64,000 nt of DNA, from assembly GCF_016583985.1 (NCBI RefSeq), contig NZ_NRSD01000013.1:1-64000 (forward strand), written 5' to 3'. The stretch comes from Thiocapsa imhoffii. Lineage in GTDB: Bacteria > Pseudomonadota > Gammaproteobacteria > Chromatiales > Chromatiaceae. The notes beneath the pieces are model-generated. The model was not told where the DNA came from. It was given only the letters and a program-made list of their open reading frames with translations, and made no database searches. Shown here piece by piece: positions 44,303 to 53,521 of the stretch. The position numbers and the translations under genes are program-made. How positions within the stretch are numbered: the stretch's first letter is position 1; each line of letters opens with the position of its first letter.

Positions 44303-44861
44303 AATAGTCGGTGCAAACCTCGCACGACGGCGCTCTGCAGGTGTAGATACCTTCCGCCTCGCAAAGCTGTTTATAGAGAAATCGCTTCCATTTCATATCA
44401 TGCACGTTGCGCACGGCAAGCGATGGGAAATTGCGCCGCATGAGCGCGGTCAGTTCGCCACGGTCCCAGAGGCCGAGGTCCTGCCACAAATGATTGTTCG
44501 CCAGGCAACCGGTTGCAACCACATGCGCCATCCAAACTTCGGACGGGGAATCACCCGCCTTGTGCATGAGCAGCAATCGCAACAGGTCATTCCACTCGTC
44601 GACGCGCTCATCCGCGATCCGCGTACCACCCACCCAGTCGAACAGACCATGCGCCGTCGTCCCTGGAAAGTGGTGCTCCAGGAGACAACGAAACGCCGCG
44701 GGGTCCAATCCGAGCCAAGGCGGCAATGCGCCGCCGCCAACGGCGGCGGTCGCGATCATACTCGCAAAGGCTTGGTCATTGCCGACCCCGGCAGCCCGCG
44801 CCATAAGACGGGCAGAGATCCGGGCGGCATCCTGCTCAGGATCGAGGGCCAAGGCCGACAT
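44277..44861 (-). CDS. nifQ: Molybdenum donor NifQ
   Basis: 194 residues. NifQ carries a Mo-Fe-S cluster and feeds molybdenum to FeMo-cofactor synthesis. The decisive feature is the C-terminal cysteine pattern Cys-x4-Cys-x2-Cys-x5-Cys in CRAPSCEVCTDYYACFG, preceded by the family block MKWKRFLYKQLCEAEG. The helical N-terminal part with LPPWLGLDPAAFRCLLEHHF also fits. It starts four bases after the FeSII-like ferredoxin gene and overlaps draG by 26 bases. Confidence 0.92.
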   Translation of the reverse strand: MSALALDPEQDAARISARLMARAAGVGNDQAFASMIATAAVGGGALPPWLGLDPAAFRCLLEHHFPGTTAHGLFDWVGGTRIADERVDEWNDLLRLLLMHKAGDSPSEVWMAHVVATGCLANNHLWQDLGLWDRGELTALMRRNFPSLAVRNVHDMKWKRFLYKQLCEAEGIYTCRAPSCEVCTDYYACFGPES

Positions 44862-44865
44862 GGTG

Positions 44866-45213
44866 TCAATACTCCACGAGAATGTCTTCGTCCCGCACGA
44901 TCATCTGACAGGCGAGACGCCACTCACTGGGCATGTCATCAACACTGATCTGCTCGATGTCCTCCTTGCTGAGTTTTCCAAGATCCGTCAGGACCGTGCG
45001 CTCCTTATCGGTGAGATGTCCGCTCATGCGACCCTTGCGGGCCACGCTGGTCACCCGCACCAAGCAGTTTCCGCATTCCCCATCCTGGCAGTCATGATGC
45101 AAGGGAATCTTGTATTCCTTGGCGAGTTTGAGAATGGTCTCGGTATGACTCCCAGCGACGGCATAGATCGTCTTGTCCTTGTAGTCGGGGTTTGAAAAGG
45201 TCACGAGTGGCAT
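44866..45213 (-). CDS. FeSII (Shethna protein II)-like [2Fe-2S] ferredoxin
   Basis: 115 residues from ATG 45213. The cluster ligands are Cys42, Cys47, Cys50 (DCQDGECGNCLVR) and Cys102 (EWRLACQMIV). The extra helix-rich insert SGHLTDKERTVLTDLGKL and the ending IVRDEDILVEY match the Azotobacter FeSII protein as I remember it. FeSII forms a protective complex with nitrogenase under oxygen stress. Placement between a plain ferredoxin and nifQ in the nifB operon supports the same role here. A simple electron-transfer ferredoxin remains possible. Confidence 0.8.
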   Translation of the reverse strand: MPLVTFSNPDYKDKTIYAVAGSHTETILKLAKEYKIPLHHDCQDGECGNCLVRVTSVARKGRMSGHLTDKERTVLTDLGKLSKEDIEQISVDDMPSEWRLACQMIVRDEDILVEY

Positions 45214-45333
45214 CTGAACGCTCTCTTCGAATGGGTTGCGGCACGGACACCGCTGTTCTCCCAAGCCCGCTCGGGCCAGGGTCTGATCAGGACATCGGAT
45301 TCGTACCCGCATGTCCGCGGTCACACGGCCGTA

Positions 45334-45639
<306 letters not shown>

Positions 45640-45717
45640 TCATGGTTGTGAATTGGTGAAATCAACAGCGCGATGGGACGCGCACCCGTCGCTGAGTCAT
45701 GAGCCGCCCGCAACGGA

Positions 45718-47088
45718 TCATTGCAAGTCGGCAAAGTCGATGACGGAGCCGGCCCCGGCGCCATTCAGCGCGTTGGCAAGTGCCCGACCGAAGGCCCGAC
45801 ACTCGACAAGTTCAGCCTCGTTCGGAATGAGCTTCTGGCGCAGACCCGGGACGGGCACGCGTAACTTCAATCCCCGCAATCGCTCCTCGATCAGCCGCAC
45901 CGCTTCCCCAGACCAGCCGTAGGATCCAAATGCCGCCGCGAGTTTGCCGTTGAGGTCGATCAGCGAAAGTGACGCGAGCAGATCCCAGATCGCCTTGGCG
46001 GCATCGCCATTGATGGTGGGCGACCCGATCACCAGCACATCGGCGCATTCGATGAGGTCAACGGCATCCCGCGGATCCCCGCAGCCCAACTCATGGAGCA
46101 CGACCGAGATGCCGGATCCCTCCTCGAGACCATCGCGAATCGCCGCGGCCATGCGCGCGGTCCCACCATGCGCACTCGCGTAGAGGATCACGAGCCCCGG
46201 CTGATCGGGGTCGAGGGGTGGGATTGGCCGCGTCGTCGCCAATTCTCGGTAACGCTGAACGTAAACCTGTGGACGTTCGCGCAGGATGGGGCCGTGGGTG
46301 GGCGCGATGAGCGCGATCGGCAGGGGCTCGATCAACTCGAGCGCCGCCCGGACATGACGCTTGAACGGGCGCATGATGTGGGCGAAATAGTCATCGAAGG
46401 CGCAGTGGAACTCCCCACAGACGTCGTCGAAGAGTCGTTCGTCACAGTGGTGGGATCCGAAGATGTCTCCCGAGAAGAGCACTCCCGCCTCGGCCAGCCA
46501 AGTGCACTGGGTATCCGGCCAGTGCAAGAAGGGCGTATGCAGACATTGCAGTGTCTGGCCTCCAAGGTCGATCGTATCACCTGTGTCGAGGGTTCTGATG
46601 GCGGGCACGCGATCGCCGGAGACCTTCAACAGAGCGTTCAGCAGCGCTGGGGCACGCTTGGAGATGCAAAGCTCGGCCTGTGGCGCGCGTCGCATGAGTT
46701 CGGGCAAGGCGCCGGTATGGTCGGGTTCGAGATGGTTGAGTACGATGACCCGGATCTCCTCGTAGCGCGCGACCGTTTCCAAACGCCTGAAGAAATCGTC
46801 GGCGAACTCAGCCTTCACGGTGTCGATCACAGCAACGCCCGACTCGCCACGGACCACGAAGCTGTTGTAGGTCGTCCCGCTGCCCGTATTCAGGATCAGA
46901 TCGAAACAGCGCAGCCCGGGATCAAGCGCGCCGACCCAGTGCACCCCCGGAGCGACCGCCACCGCGCCGCAAGGCTCTTCCGCGACACGCCGTGGTGGCG
47001 GTTCATCGACCCCCAGGGCAGACCGCGACGGCGCGGCATGCGCGCCCGCGACCGAGGCGGCGGGACGACTCGTGGGGACCCGGTGCAT
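45718..47088 (-). CDS. Flavodiiron protein (FprA family A-type flavoprotein)
   Basis: 456 residues from ATG 47088, two bases after the preceding ferredoxin stop. A ~45-residue Ala/Pro-rich N-terminal extension is followed by the metallo-beta-lactamase-like diiron domain with all ligands visible: HLEPDH, FLHWPD, SGDIFGSHH and APTHGP. The C-terminal flavodoxin domain binds FMN (ILYASAHGGTARMAAAI, FGSYGWSGEAVRL). Such proteins reduce O2 to water or NO to N2O. In a nifB operon, oxygen removal near nitrogenase is the likely role (inference), fed by the adjacent ferredoxins. Confidence 0.9.
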   Translation of the reverse strand: MHRVPTSRPAASVAGAHAAPSRSALGVDEPPPRRVAEEPCGAVAVAPGVHWVGALDPGLRCFDLILNTGSGTTYNSFVVRGESGVAVIDTVKAEFADDFFRRLETVARYEEIRVIVLNHLEPDHTGALPELMRRAPQAELCISKRAPALLNALLKVSGDRVPAIRTLDTGDTIDLGGQTLQCLHTPFLHWPDTQCTWLAEAGVLFSGDIFGSHHCDERLFDDVCGEFHCAFDDYFAHIMRPFKRHVRAALELIEPLPIALIAPTHGPILRERPQVYVQRYRELATTRPIPPLDPDQPGLVILYASAHGGTARMAAAIRDGLEEGSGISVVLHELGCGDPRDAVDLIECADVLVIGSPTINGDAAKAIWDLLASLSLIDLNGKLAAAFGSYGWSGEAVRLIEERLRGLKLRVPVPGLRQKLIPNEAELVECRAFGRALANALNGAGAGSVIDFADLQ

Positions 47089-47090
47089 GA

Positions 47091-47369
47091 TCAACGCGCC
47101 TGGATCGCGGTGCGGATCACGTCCCAACGGTCCGGCGGAACACCGGTGAGCGATCCAGGTGGATTCAGCGGGACACCCAAGCCATCGAGGATGACACCCT
47201 CGACCGGACAGATGCTCGCGCATTGGGGGTCGGCAAAGTCGCCCGCACACTCACTGCAGTGTTCCGCGTCGATCAGAAAATGCGGCCGTGCGTCCTGAAT
47301 CGCACCGCTCGGACAGAGCGGCAAACAGGCCCAGCAGTTCACGCAACCTTCGATGATCTGTAATGCCAT
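47091..47369 (-). CDS. fdxN: 2[4Fe-4S] ferredoxin (FdxN-type)
   Basis: 92 residues. The first cluster set is CVNCWACLPLCP. The second is Cys-x2-Cys-x8-Cys-x3-Cys in CSECAGDFADPQCASICP, with the longer spacing typical of FdxN-type ferredoxins that accompany nifB. It is likely the electron donor for NifB in NifB-co synthesis. It starts 19 bases after nifB and ends two bases before the flavodiiron gene. Confidence 0.9.
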   Translation of the reverse strand: MALQIIEGCVNCWACLPLCPSGAIQDARPHFLIDAEHCSECAGDFADPQCASICPVEGVILDGLGVPLNPPGSLTGVPPDRWDVIRTAIQAR

Positions 47370-47388
47370 GGCTGGTTTTCCTCTCAGA

Positions 47389-48942
47389 TCAAGCCGTCAT
47401 GAGGACCGGCGTGGTCACCGGGGAGAGCCCGTGTCCCGCCGCGACCATCTCGCGATAGACTGCGGTGATGGCCGCTTCGATCGGGGCCATCGCATACTCA
47501 CCGTTCGGCCTGATCCCGGCTGCCTCCAGGTGTCCCCAGGGCTCATACCCGATGCGTGAACAGAGCACGACCTCGCAACCCGCAAGCATCTCGATGGTCT
47601 GCTGCAGAGCGCGCGTGGTGTCGTCGCGGGAGGTGCTGCCCCCCTGCTCGTGAACGACCCTGCGCTCACCGATGAAACGGATTCCGGATGCACTGGCCTC
47701 GTAGAGCGCAAACGTCCGGGCCTGGGCGAAATGCTGGTCGACATGCTGCCCGTCCGTGGTCGCGACCGCCATGAGGACAGGGCGGGTGGCGGGCTGAGTG
47801 GGTCGGCGACGCGTTAGGGATGCCAGCGAGACATAGGCTTCACTGGTCCGCGGGCGTGGCGACGGAACCTGGGTTGCGCATGGGGTCTGGTTCTTGGTGG
47901 CGCGTTGCGCCTCGATCGAGGCGTGCACCTCAGCACGCCGCACCATGGCAGCGGCATAGTCGATCTCTTGACCGGCGATCTTCTCGAGGGTGAATTCCGC
48001 GCCACGGTCCTCGCCAAGCATGCCTACCGCGTCGGCACGACACTGCCGGCAGTGACGCATCATCCTCATGTCCCCGGCGCAGGCTTCCTGCAACGCGCCG
48101 AGTTCACCCGCCGTGGGCCCGCGCTGCCCCATGAGACCATAGAAGGTCCCGTGTTCCGGTTCGGCGATCAAGGGCATGACGTTATGAAGGAAGGCCCCCT
48201 TTGCCTTGACGACCCGACTGACCTCCTTGAGGTGCTCATCGTTGACTCCCGGAATCAACACCGAATTCACCTTAACGAGGACCCCGCGCGCGACCAACAT
48301 CTCCAGACCCTTTTGTTGCTGCGCGATCAAGATCTCAGCGGCCTTGCGACCGGTCACCCGACGGTTCTTCCAGAAGATCCATGGGTAGATCTGCGCGCCC
48401 ACGTCCGGGTCGACACAATTGATGGTGATGGTCACATGCTCGATGTTATGCAAACAGAGCTCATCGACCAATTCCGGCAACGCCAATCCATTGGTGGACA
48501 CACAAAGCTTGATGTCCGGGGCCTTCTCGGTGAGCTGTCGAAAGGTCTCAAGGGTGCGCTGTGGGTTCGCCAGAGGATCACCAGGACCAGCGATCCCAAG
48601 CACAGTCATCTGGGGGATGGCCGCCGCAACGGCGAGAACCTTCGAGACGGCCTGATCGGGAGTCAAGAGTTCCGAGACCACCCCGGGGCGTGACTCGTTG
48701 GAACAGTCGTATTTCCGATTGCAGTAGTGACACTGAATGTTGCAAGCAGGCGCGACGGCCACATGCATGCGTGCATAGTGATGATGCGCGTCCTCGGAGA
48801 AACAGGGGTGATTGTCGATCTTGGCCCGGATTGCCGCGGGCAATTCGGAACCTGCCAGGCCACTGCCGCCGCCACAGCCGCTCGCTGCACGGGTGTCGTG
48901 GCAGCTCGCCCCCACACCATTCACGGATAACTTCGACTCCAT
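47389..48942 (-). CDS. nifB: Nitrogenase cofactor biosynthesis radical SAM protein NifB
   Basis: 517 residues from ATG 48942. The radical SAM domain has Cys67-x3-Cys71-x2-Cys74 (ACNIQCHYCNRKYDC) followed by SNESRPGVVSELLTPDQAV. It inserts carbide and fuses two 4Fe clusters to make NifB-co, the 8Fe core of FeMo-co. Extra cluster ligands include HPCFSEDAHHHYARMH and RHCRQCRADA. A C-terminal NifX/NafY-like domain (about residues 395-510, VAVATTDGQHVDQHFAQART) binds the product. First gene of the operon. A sigma-54 promoter lies about 60 bases upstream. Nitrogenase structural genes are outside the window. Confidence 0.96.
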   Translation of the reverse strand: MESKLSVNGVGASCHDTRAASGCGGGSGLAGSELPAAIRAKIDNHPCFSEDAHHHYARMHVAVAPACNIQCHYCNRKYDCSNESRPGVVSELLTPDQAVSKVLAVAAAIPQMTVLGIAGPGDPLANPQRTLETFRQLTEKAPDIKLCVSTNGLALPELVDELCLHNIEHVTITINCVDPDVGAQIYPWIFWKNRRVTGRKAAEILIAQQQKGLEMLVARGVLVKVNSVLIPGVNDEHLKEVSRVVKAKGAFLHNVMPLIAEPEHGTFYGLMGQRGPTAGELGALQEACAGDMRMMRHCRQCRADAVGMLGEDRGAEFTLEKIAGQEIDYAAAMVRRAEVHASIEAQRATKNQTPCATQVPSPRPRTSEAYVSLASLTRRRPTQPATRPVLMAVATTDGQHVDQHFAQARTFALYEASASGIRFIGERRVVHEQGGSTSRDDTTRALQQTIEMLAGCEVVLCSRIGYEPWGHLEAAGIRPNGEYAMAPIEAAITAVYREMVAAGHGLSPVTTPVLMTA

Positions 48943-49000
48943 CTGGCAGCCTCCAGAACAGGGGGCTTCGGCCCCGAAAACCAATTCTGGAGGCAATTAA

Positions 49001-49015
49001 GCAAGCAGCGGGCCA
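49001..49015 (-). promoter_or_regulatory. Sigma-54 (-24/-12) promoter of the nifB operon
   Basis: Read on the minus strand the site is TGGCCCGCTGCTTGC. It has GG and GC separated by ten bases and matches the TGGCAC-N5-TTGC consensus at all but one defined base. Transcription should start near 48989, about 45 bases before the nifB ATG. Confidence 0.85.
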
Positions 49016-49077
49016 AGCCAATCCAATACGTCAAGACCATGAACAATCTTGCTTTTTTCCAGCGGCATCAACCCGGC

Positions 49078-49093
49078 TGTCGGGATCATGACA
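49078..49093. promoter_or_regulatory. NifA upstream activator site
   Basis: TGT-CGGGATCATG-ACA fits the NifA binding pattern TGT-N10-ACA. It is centred about 78 bases upstream of the sigma-54 promoter, a normal distance for activation by DNA looping. Confidence 0.75.
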
Positions 49094-49519
49094 GTGCAGC
49101 ATCACGCCCCTTGTCGGAATCCTGATCCGAACGATCCGGTGTCCGACACTGTTGGCGGGTTGGGTGCGTATTTTGGACGGGGCTCTGCATCCATTGCCGT
49201 CTCTGGAGACAGGCGAATCACGCATGATGAGGTGCTGCGGTCCTGGTAGGATCGCGCATCGATCACTGCTGTCGAGATCCCCGCTGATCCGGGCCGCGGA
49301 CGCGTGTTCGCGATCACCCGACCGGGTCTGCTCTCGCACACTGAAGGGGGCTTGCGTGGCCGCCGTCGAGTCACCATCGGCTCAGGGCGAGACCGGCATC
49401 AGCCGTTCCATGGCTGGATGCGTCAGCCGCCTATGGTGTCATGTTTCGAACAAGATCGGGCTGTCACATCAGGATTCGTTCGGATTCTGTTCAACGTCTC
49501 GCCAGAAAAAGAGGTTTTT
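49094..49519. other. Intergenic region upstream of nifB and of the acetyltransferase
   Basis: About 430 bp with an interrupted inverted repeat (TTGTCGGA near 49110, TCCGACA near 49142). An open plus-strand frame runs into the next gene, but its codons do not look like protein. No recognisable small gene. Confidence 0.4.
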
Positions 49520-50116
49520 ATGTCCGAACTGCTGATCACGGCTCACACCGGCGGCCTGCTTCAGGAGGAGCTCGCCGAGCTGGCTGCACTGCGCATCCAG
49601 GTCTTCCGCGAATACCCATATCTTTATGACGGTGACGCCGAATACGAGGCAAGCTATCTTGAAACCTACGCCAAGGCAGCGGACGCCGTCATCGTGACCG
49701 CGCGCGATGGTAACCGCGTGGTCGGCGCCGCGACCGGACTGCCACTCGCGAGCGCAACACCCCATGTCGTCGCGCCCTTCCAAGCGCGCGGCGATTCGCT
49801 CGATCATCTCTTCTACTATGGTGAATCCGTGTTACTCGCACCCTACCGTGGCCGTGGCATCGGACGCCGTTTCCTCGAAGCACGCGAGCGGCATGCGCGG
49901 TCTCTGGAACGCTTCGATCAGGTCTGCTTTTGTGCCGTCGAGCGACCACTCGATCATCCCCGCCGTCCGGCGAACCATCGCACACTCGAGGGACTCTGGG
50001 CGAAACAGGGCTTCGTGAAACAACCACAGTTGCGAACGACTTTCAGTTGGCGCGATCTCGACGAGGACGTCGAGACACCCAAACCCATGGTCTTCTGGGT
50101 CAAGTCACTCGCCTAA
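49520..50116 (+). CDS. GNAT-family N-acetyltransferase
   Basis: 198 residues from ATG 49520 with AAAGAGG upstream. The longer open frame is rejected because it starts in non-coding-like sequence. The acetyl-CoA loop is VLLAPYRGRGIGRRFLEARE, matching the V-x-x-x-x-(R/Q)-x-x-G-x-G/A fold motif. IQVFREYPYLYDGDAEYEAS at the start is shared with a group of uncharacterised GNAT enzymes. The substrate is unknown. It is followed by the phosphatase gene after four bases, so the two are probably co-transcribed. Confidence 0.85.
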   Translation: MSELLITAHTGGLLQEELAELAALRIQVFREYPYLYDGDAEYEASYLETYAKAADAVIVTARDGNRVVGAATGLPLASATPHVVAPFQARGDSLDHLFYYGESVLLAPYRGRGIGRRFLEARERHARSLERFDQVCFCAVERPLDHPRRPANHRTLEGLWAKQGFVKQPQLRTTFSWRDLDEDVETPKPMVFWVKSLA

Positions 50117-50120
50117 CCGG

Positions 50121-51386
50121 ATGCGCGCCACCGTGACCACTCAAATCCGGCCGCAACGGAGGTGGCCCAGCCCCGGGCGTGTCCTGCTCATCCTGGCCCT
50201 GCTTGGGACCCTACCCTTTTGGCTGTTCGACCTCGATATACAGGTCGCCTCCCTGTTCTATCGACCCGGGTTGGACGACCCCTGGCCCACCGCTCAGGCG
50301 CCGCTGTGGTCGTTTCTCTACTCAGCCGCGCCCCTGCTGGCTGGGCTCTTGCTACTCGGTGGTCTCCTCGCCGTTGGCGCTGGACTGCTCTGGCCCGCCC
50401 GGCGGCACTGGCGGTGGCCAGCCGTGCTCGTCATCGCAACAACCTTGCTTGGGCCCGGCCTGATCGTCAACGGTCTATTCAAGGACCATTGGGGACGGCC
50501 GCGTCCGCATCAGATCGAAGCCTTCGGAGGATCCCGCGACTATCGACCGCCGCTCGTGCTCACCCAGGCCGATCAGGGCGCCGGGAAATCCTTTCCTTGT
50601 GGCCACAGCTCCGTCGGCTTCGTACTCGGCGTCTTCTTCTTCCTCTGGCGACAGCGGCGACCAACACTCGCCTGGGGTGCGCTCGCGGGATCACTCCTGC
50701 TCGGAACCCTCTTCGGCATCGGACGCATGGCGGCGGGTGATCATTTCCTATCGGATGTGATCTGGTCGGCGGTCTTCACCTATGGCACGGGCTGGCTCTT
50801 GCATGATGTCATCCTGAAGATTCCACGGCGTGACGGCGCGCGTTACACCGAGGATGCCTGGGCCCACGCGGCACGCAACCACCCAGTGCTCGCCGTCATC
50901 ACGTATCAGGCCATCGCGCTCGCAATGGTTGTGGGCCTGCTGCTTGCTACCCCGCTGAAGACGATTCAGACGACCCAGATTGGGTCAGATCAGACCGAGC
51001 CGACCGCGCGGGTCTTGCGCATCATCGCCGATCAGGCCGATGTCATCCTCTTTGCGGGGGGCGACGACCTGACACCCGCGCGCGTGCGACTCGAAGGACG
51101 TGGTTTTGGACTCCCATGGAGCCGGATCCGGCAGGGCCTCTCGCACCAGGACGAGATGCTGACCTACCAGGTTCACCATGAAGGCCTCTTCACCGAGAAG
51201 GACACCCGCATCGCCATCGGCCTCTTCACGAGCTGGACGCGCGTCGAGATCGACATCGTCCGGGGGAGTATTCGCATCCATGAAGAGACTGGTCCCCTCC
51301 CACGGATCGAGGTGCGCATTGGACCGGGCACGCAGCCGAATCCGCCATCAAGCGTGCACCGTCTCGCCGAGCACACAACCGATTGA
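50121..51386 (+). CDS. Membrane PAP2 phosphatase (lipid phosphatase)
   Basis: 421 residues. Five or six membrane helices carry the three phosphatidic-acid phosphatase motifs: KDHWGRPRP, CGHSS and RMAAGDHFLSDV, with the catalytic His in the last two. Proteins of this type dephosphorylate undecaprenyl pyrophosphate, lipid A or phosphatidylglycerol phosphate in the inner membrane. A ~150-residue C-terminal domain follows the last helix, beta-rich and unlike common PAP2 members (VLRIIADQADVILFAGGDDL). Its role is unknown. Confidence 0.85.
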   Translation: MRATVTTQIRPQRRWPSPGRVLLILALLGTLPFWLFDLDIQVASLFYRPGLDDPWPTAQAPLWSFLYSAAPLLAGLLLLGGLLAVGAGLLWPARRHWRWPAVLVIATTLLGPGLIVNGLFKDHWGRPRPHQIEAFGGSRDYRPPLVLTQADQGAGKSFPCGHSSVGFVLGVFFFLWRQRRPTLAWGALAGSLLLGTLFGIGRMAAGDHFLSDVIWSAVFTYGTGWLLHDVILKIPRRDGARYTEDAWAHAARNHPVLAVITYQAIALAMVVGLLLATPLKTIQTTQIGSDQTEPTARVLRIIADQADVILFAGGDDLTPARVRLEGRGFGLPWSRIRQGLSHQDEMLTYQVHHEGLFTEKDTRIAIGLFTSWTRVEIDIVRGSIRIHEETGPLPRIEVRIGPGTQPNPPSSVHRLAEHTTD

Positions 51387-51612
51387 GCCACTCCCGCTCG
51401 CGCGCCCATCAAGCCGGAGCGCGCCGCCCCACCGTCCGGGACGTGCCAGGGTGCGGGCTCGTCTTCCAGCATGGTGGGGCGCAGATTGGCCGGTCTCGGG
51501 CTTGCGGGCGACCCGGACTTGACGCATCCTCAACGGTGGCGTTCCGAAACAGGCTGATCATTGCCCCGGAGCAAGCCTGATCATCGTTTCGACCACTCAA
51601 TGGATCGCAGCC

Positions 51613-52089
51613 GTGTCGCACATCGAACCACTCATTCGCTTCACCCGCGCGACTCGCGCGAGCATCCCGGCGGATGTCACCCTGACTCTCACCCTGGAAC
51701 AACGCACGCGCTGTCGTCTTCGCGTCCTGCTCGACGACGGTCGCGAGGCGGGTCTCTTCCTGCCGCGCGGCAGCGTCCTGCGCCACGGCGACGAGTTGAT
51801 CGCGGAGGACGGCCTGGTCGCACGCATCATCGCCGCACCCGAGCCGCTCTCACGGATCACAACGACTGATGCGAAGCTCCTCGCACGAGCCGCCTATCAT
51901 CTCGGCAACCGGCACGTCCCCCTGCAGATCGAGCCGGGCTGCCTGAGCTATCGCCACGATCAAGTCCTCGACGACTTGCTGCGTGGACTCGGTCTCACGG
52001 TCACCCTCATCGACGCGCCGTTCGAGCCAGAAGCCGGCGCCTACTCCGGCCATGCCATGGACCACGCGGCGCATGAGCATGGTGGATGA
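51613..52089 (+). CDS. ureE: Urease accessory nickel metallochaperone UreE
   Basis: 158 residues from GTG 51613. It delivers nickel to the UreD-UreF-UreG complex. Blocks: LEQRTRCRLRVLLDDGREAG, LFLPRGSVLRHGDEL, then the C-terminal domain AAYHLGNRHVPLQIEPGC and YRHDQVLDDLLRGLGL with the conserved nickel-binding His. The tail [12 protein letters not shown] is a short His-rich nickel reservoir. First gene of ureE-ureF-ureG. The stop overlaps ureF by 17 bases. No ureA, ureB, ureC or ureD is in the window. Confidence 0.93.
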   Translation: MSHIEPLIRFTRATRASIPADVTLTLTLEQRTRCRLRVLLDDGREAGLFLPRGSVLRHGDELIAEDGLVARIIAAPEPLSRITTTDAKLLARAAYHLGNRHVPLQIEPGCLSYRHDQVLDDLLRGLGLTVTLIDAPFEPEAGAYSGHAMDHAAHEHGG

Positions 52090-52759
52090 AGATAGCGCGG
52101 CACTGCTCCGCCTCTTGCACCTCGCGAGCCCGTCACTTCCCGTGGGAGGATTCACCTATTCGCAGGGCATCGAATGGGCGGTTGAGGCGACCTGGATCCG
52201 CGCGGCCGACGATCTCGAGGATTGGATCACCGATCAATTGCAGGAGACCCTGGCCCATTTTGATCTGCCATTGCTCCTGCGGATGCAGGCCGCGATCCTG
52301 GTAGACGACATGGTGGGTCTGACGCACTGGATCGATTGGCTCCTAGCGGGACGCGACAGCGCCGAATTGCGCCGCGAAGAATCCCTACGCGGACGAGCGC
52401 TTGCGGATCTCTTGGTCGCTTGGGAGTTGCCCGATGCCGACCGGGCGCGCGCGCACCTGGCACGGTGCCAAGTCGCGGGGTTCGCCTTCGCCGCGGCGCG
52501 CTGGGAGATCACCCCGCGTGCCGCGGCGGCCGGATACGCCTGGTCCTGGCTCGAAAATCTGGTCCTGGCAGGCGTGAAACTGCTCCCGCTTGGACAAACT
52601 CAGGGCCAGCAGGTCCTCGTGCGACTGGCGCAGCGGATTCCCGCGGTGCTCGACACGGCAGCCGCTTTACCAGACCACTCGATCGGCGCCTCGACACCCG
52701 CGCTCGCCATCGCGAGTGCGGCCCATGAATCCCAGTACACCCGTTTATTCCGCTCTTGA
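52073..52759 (+). CDS. ureF: Urease accessory protein UreF
   Basis: 228 residues from ATG 52073 (ATG 52079 also possible). All-helical GTPase-activating or fidelity partner of UreG. The opening [31 protein letters not shown] is the UreF signature, and [33 protein letters not shown] completes it. It ends nine bases before ureG. Confidence 0.93.
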   Translation: MSMVDEDSAALLRLLHLASPSLPVGGFTYSQGIEWAVEATWIRAADDLEDWITDQLQETLAHFDLPLLLRMQAAILVDDMVGLTHWIDWLLAGRDSAELRREESLRGRALADLLVAWELPDADRARAHLARCQVAGFAFAAARWEITPRAAAAGYAWSWLENLVLAGVKLLPLGQTQGQQVLVRLAQRIPAVLDTAAALPDHSIGASTPALAIASAAHESQYTRLFRS

Positions 52760-52767
52760 GGAGACTG

Positions 52768-53382
52768 ATGGTGGATGCGACCCCCTTGCGACTTGGCGTC
52801 GGCGGCCCGGTCGGATCAGGCAAGACCGCATTGTTGGACGCACTCTGCAAACGATTGCGTGATCGCTACCAACTCGCGGTCGTCACCAACGACATCTATA
52901 CCCGTGAAGATGCCGAATTCCTGATCCGCTCCGCCGCCCTGCCGGCCGAGCGCATCCTCGGCGTCGAAACGGGGGGGTGTCCGCACACCGCGATTCGCGA
53001 GGACGCCTCGATGAATTTGGCCGCGATCGGGGATCTTCAGGAACGCTTCCCGGACTTGGACCTGATCTTCATCGAAAGTGGCGGAGATAATCTCGCGGCA
53101 ACCTTCAGCCCGGAATTGGCCGATCTGACCATTTATGTGATCGATGTCGCCGAGGGCGAGAAGATCCCACGCAAAGGCGGCCCGGGGATCACCCGCTCCG
53201 ACCTATTGGTGATCAACAAGATCGATCTCGCCCCTCATGTTGGGGCCTCGCTCGAGGTGATGGAGCGCGATGCCAAACGCATGCGCGGCGAGCGCCCTTT
53301 CGTCTTCACCAATCTGCGTACCGGCGAGGGGCTCGACGTGGTCATCGACTTCATCGAACATCACGGCATGCTGCACACCTGA
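52768..53382 (+). CDS. ureG: Urease accessory GTPase UreG
   Basis: 204 residues from ATG 52768 with GAGGAG upstream. SIMIBI GTPase with P-loop [25 protein letters not shown], the metal-binding [17 protein letters not shown] (Cys-Pro-His), [18 protein letters not shown] and the specificity motif [13 protein letters not shown]. It powers nickel insertion into urease. Last gene of the trio. Confidence 0.96.
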   Translation: MVDATPLRLGVGGPVGSGKTALLDALCKRLRDRYQLAVVTNDIYTREDAEFLIRSAALPAERILGVETGGCPHTAIREDASMNLAAIGDLQERFPDLDLIFIESGGDNLAATFSPELADLTIYVIDVAEGEKIPRKGGPGITRSDLLVINKIDLAPHVGASLEVMERDAKRMRGERPFVFTNLRTGEGLDVVIDFIEHHGMLHT

Positions 53383-53521
53383 GTGCGTGACACTCCCCAG
53401 CGCCGCCCCGCTCGGGCCGATGACGCAACGCCCCCATGCGAGGCGTCTTCCGGGACCATGCCGCGACATCCGGCGACCAGCCAGGCGCCCAGTGCGCGGG
53501 GGCATCCTAGTCGTGTCCGGC

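Noticed and set aside
44277-44861. DraT (ADP-ribosyltransferase) as product of the gene next to draG
   Set aside because: The protein is too short and has the Cys-x4-Cys-x2-Cys-x5-Cys signature of NifQ.
46093-47298. Plus-strand open frame across the flavodiiron gene
   Set aside because: Antisense to a gene with complete metal-ligand motifs; no family similarity.
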